A DNA stretch of 64,000 bases from Ancylomarina salipaludis (GTDB lineage Bacteria; Bacteroidota; Bacteroidia; Bacteroidales; Marinifilaceae): contig NZ_SAXA01000001.1 of assembly GCF_004122035.1 (NCBI RefSeq), positions 62,001-126,000 of the forward strand. The letters run 5' to 3'. The notes under the pieces are model-generated. The model was not told the origin of the DNA. It ran no database searches and was given only the letters and a program-made list of their open reading frames with translations. Positions 63,431 to 64,000 of the stretch are shown here, piece after piece (the stretch's first letter is position 1; the number at the start of each line of letters is the position of its first letter). The position numbers and the translations under genes are program-made.

Positions 63431-64000
63431 TTATTCATTACTTCCAAGAAAGTAAATTGGGTGTAATGGCAGCATGTTTTTCTGCTCATCTGACATTTTA
63501 TAGTAGTACTCAACCCAAAGATTTATGAACCTGTCGAAATCAATCAACTCAATATGCTCTCTAGAGCCTCTTGCCTCCTTTATAGCAGGTTTTGAGAACT
63601 GCCCCGAAGTCACAAAGATACCCACATCCGTGGTCCTCTTAAGTGTTCCCGAAAGCTTTTGAATTTCGTCAGAAGAAACCGAATCATTAGGCTTGTGTTT
63701 TACCTGCACAATAATTCGTGGTTGCTGAGTTCCTAAAGGATCGGTATAAGCTATAATATCAATACCTCCATCTGGTCCTCTCTGAGCGATATCAGAAATA
63801 TGATATCCCATGGCATTCAATAGAGAAGCAACAAGATCCTGAAATTCATAAGGGTTTTTATTAAGAATAAAGGCACGTAATCCAACACTCGCATCTTGTT
63901 CGTACTGATTTAATAGAGCACGTTGTTGTTGGGATTGTTCTCCATTAAGGTCATCGGTCTCCACATCATCTTGTTTTTGATCTGTCTTAACTCTCTTTGC
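63431..64000 (-). CDS. Mrr-type restriction endonuclease, 5' end outside the window
   Basis: The visible part has the Mrr nuclease core: YEFQDLVASLLNAMGYHISD, then the catalytic D and QxK in GPDGGIDIIAYTD and RIIVQVKHK. The frame stays open to position 64,000 (AKRVKTDQKQDDVETDD), so a GTG at 63,964 is not a safe start and the gene probably continues with an N-terminal winged-helix part. Mrr enzymes cut modified DNA. Confidence 0.85.
   Translation of the reverse strand, partial: AKRVKTDQKQDDVETDDLNGEQSQQQRALLNQYEQDASVGLRAFILNKNPYEFQDLVASLLNAMGYHISDIAQRGPDGGIDIIAYTDPLGTQQPRIIVQVKHKPNDSVSSDEIQKLSGTLKRTTDVGIFVTSGQFSKPAIKEARGSREHIELIDFDRFINLWVEYYYKMSDEQKNMLPLHPIYFLGSNE

Overview
The window looks like a chromosome segment of a marine or anaerobic Bacteroidota, most likely a Marinilabiliales/Marinifilaceae-type organism. 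This is inferred from the rpsU-xerC-hpf-tRNA-tuf order, a PorT-like protein beside ubiE, Bacteroidota-type GG-leader lanthipeptide precursors, scarce Shine-Dalgarno sites and low G+C. No 16S gene is present, so the genus is a guess.

Core part (1-32,500). The left edge carries the 5' part of tuf, four tRNAs (Thr-GGT, Gly-TCC, Tyr-GTA, Thr-TGT), hpf, xerC and rpsU, all on the minus strand. A helix-hairpin-helix protein follows. A ten-gene minus-strand operon (4,072-12,445) encodes an electron-bifurcating-type [FeFe] hydrogenase (HydC, HydA, HydB and an extra 2Fe-2S protein). It also encodes a regulatory set: two GHKL ATPases, a PHP phosphoesterase, two DRTGG proteins and a divergent hydrogenase-like Fe-S protein. 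Next come housekeeping genes: a Usp-like protein, GDPD, a Na/Ca exchanger, a second HPF, a CDGSH protein, tRNA-Trp, an FAD oxidoreductase, porT-like, ubiE, a PurL paralogue lacking active-site residues, an SDR, a C45-type Ntn hydrolase, an Omp85 protein, a tiny lipoprotein, gapA and an ABC-F ATPase.

Accessory part (32,400-64,000). It starts at a tRNA-Ser(GGA). A short higher-G+C phage-like patch (DUF6266-like, a small membrane protein, DUF5675-like) and a 9-bp tandem repeat come first. A class I lanthipeptide locus follows (35,454-47,820, all minus). It holds an HTH regulator, a LanC-like protein without zinc ligands, an erythromycin-esterase-family secreted protein, two Cys-rich GG-leader precursors, a split LanB, a C39-peptidase ABC exporter, an HlyD partner, a canonical LanC and a glycosyltransferase. 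A perfect 13-bp hairpin after the precursors would favour precursor expression over the downstream enzymes. Direct repeats of about 130 bp bracket the locus.

To its right lie a frameshifted HipB-like gene with two intact HipB-like operators, and a LytS/LytTR two-component pair with two tiny genes, framed by a second pair of 231-bp direct repeats. A defence region ends the window. It has a compact four-gene operon (TIR/deoxyribosyltransferase-like membrane protein, HEPN-type protein with an Rx4H motif, membrane protein with a soluble extracytoplasmic domain, KAP-family membrane NTPase), several tiny genes, a type I restriction system with fused HsdM-HsdS, a small P-loop NTPase and an Mrr-like nuclease cut by the window edge.

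The two best candidates for undescribed systems are the lanthipeptide locus and the four-gene TIR-like/HEPN/membrane/KAP operon. All functional calls rest on reading motifs by eye; no database search was run.
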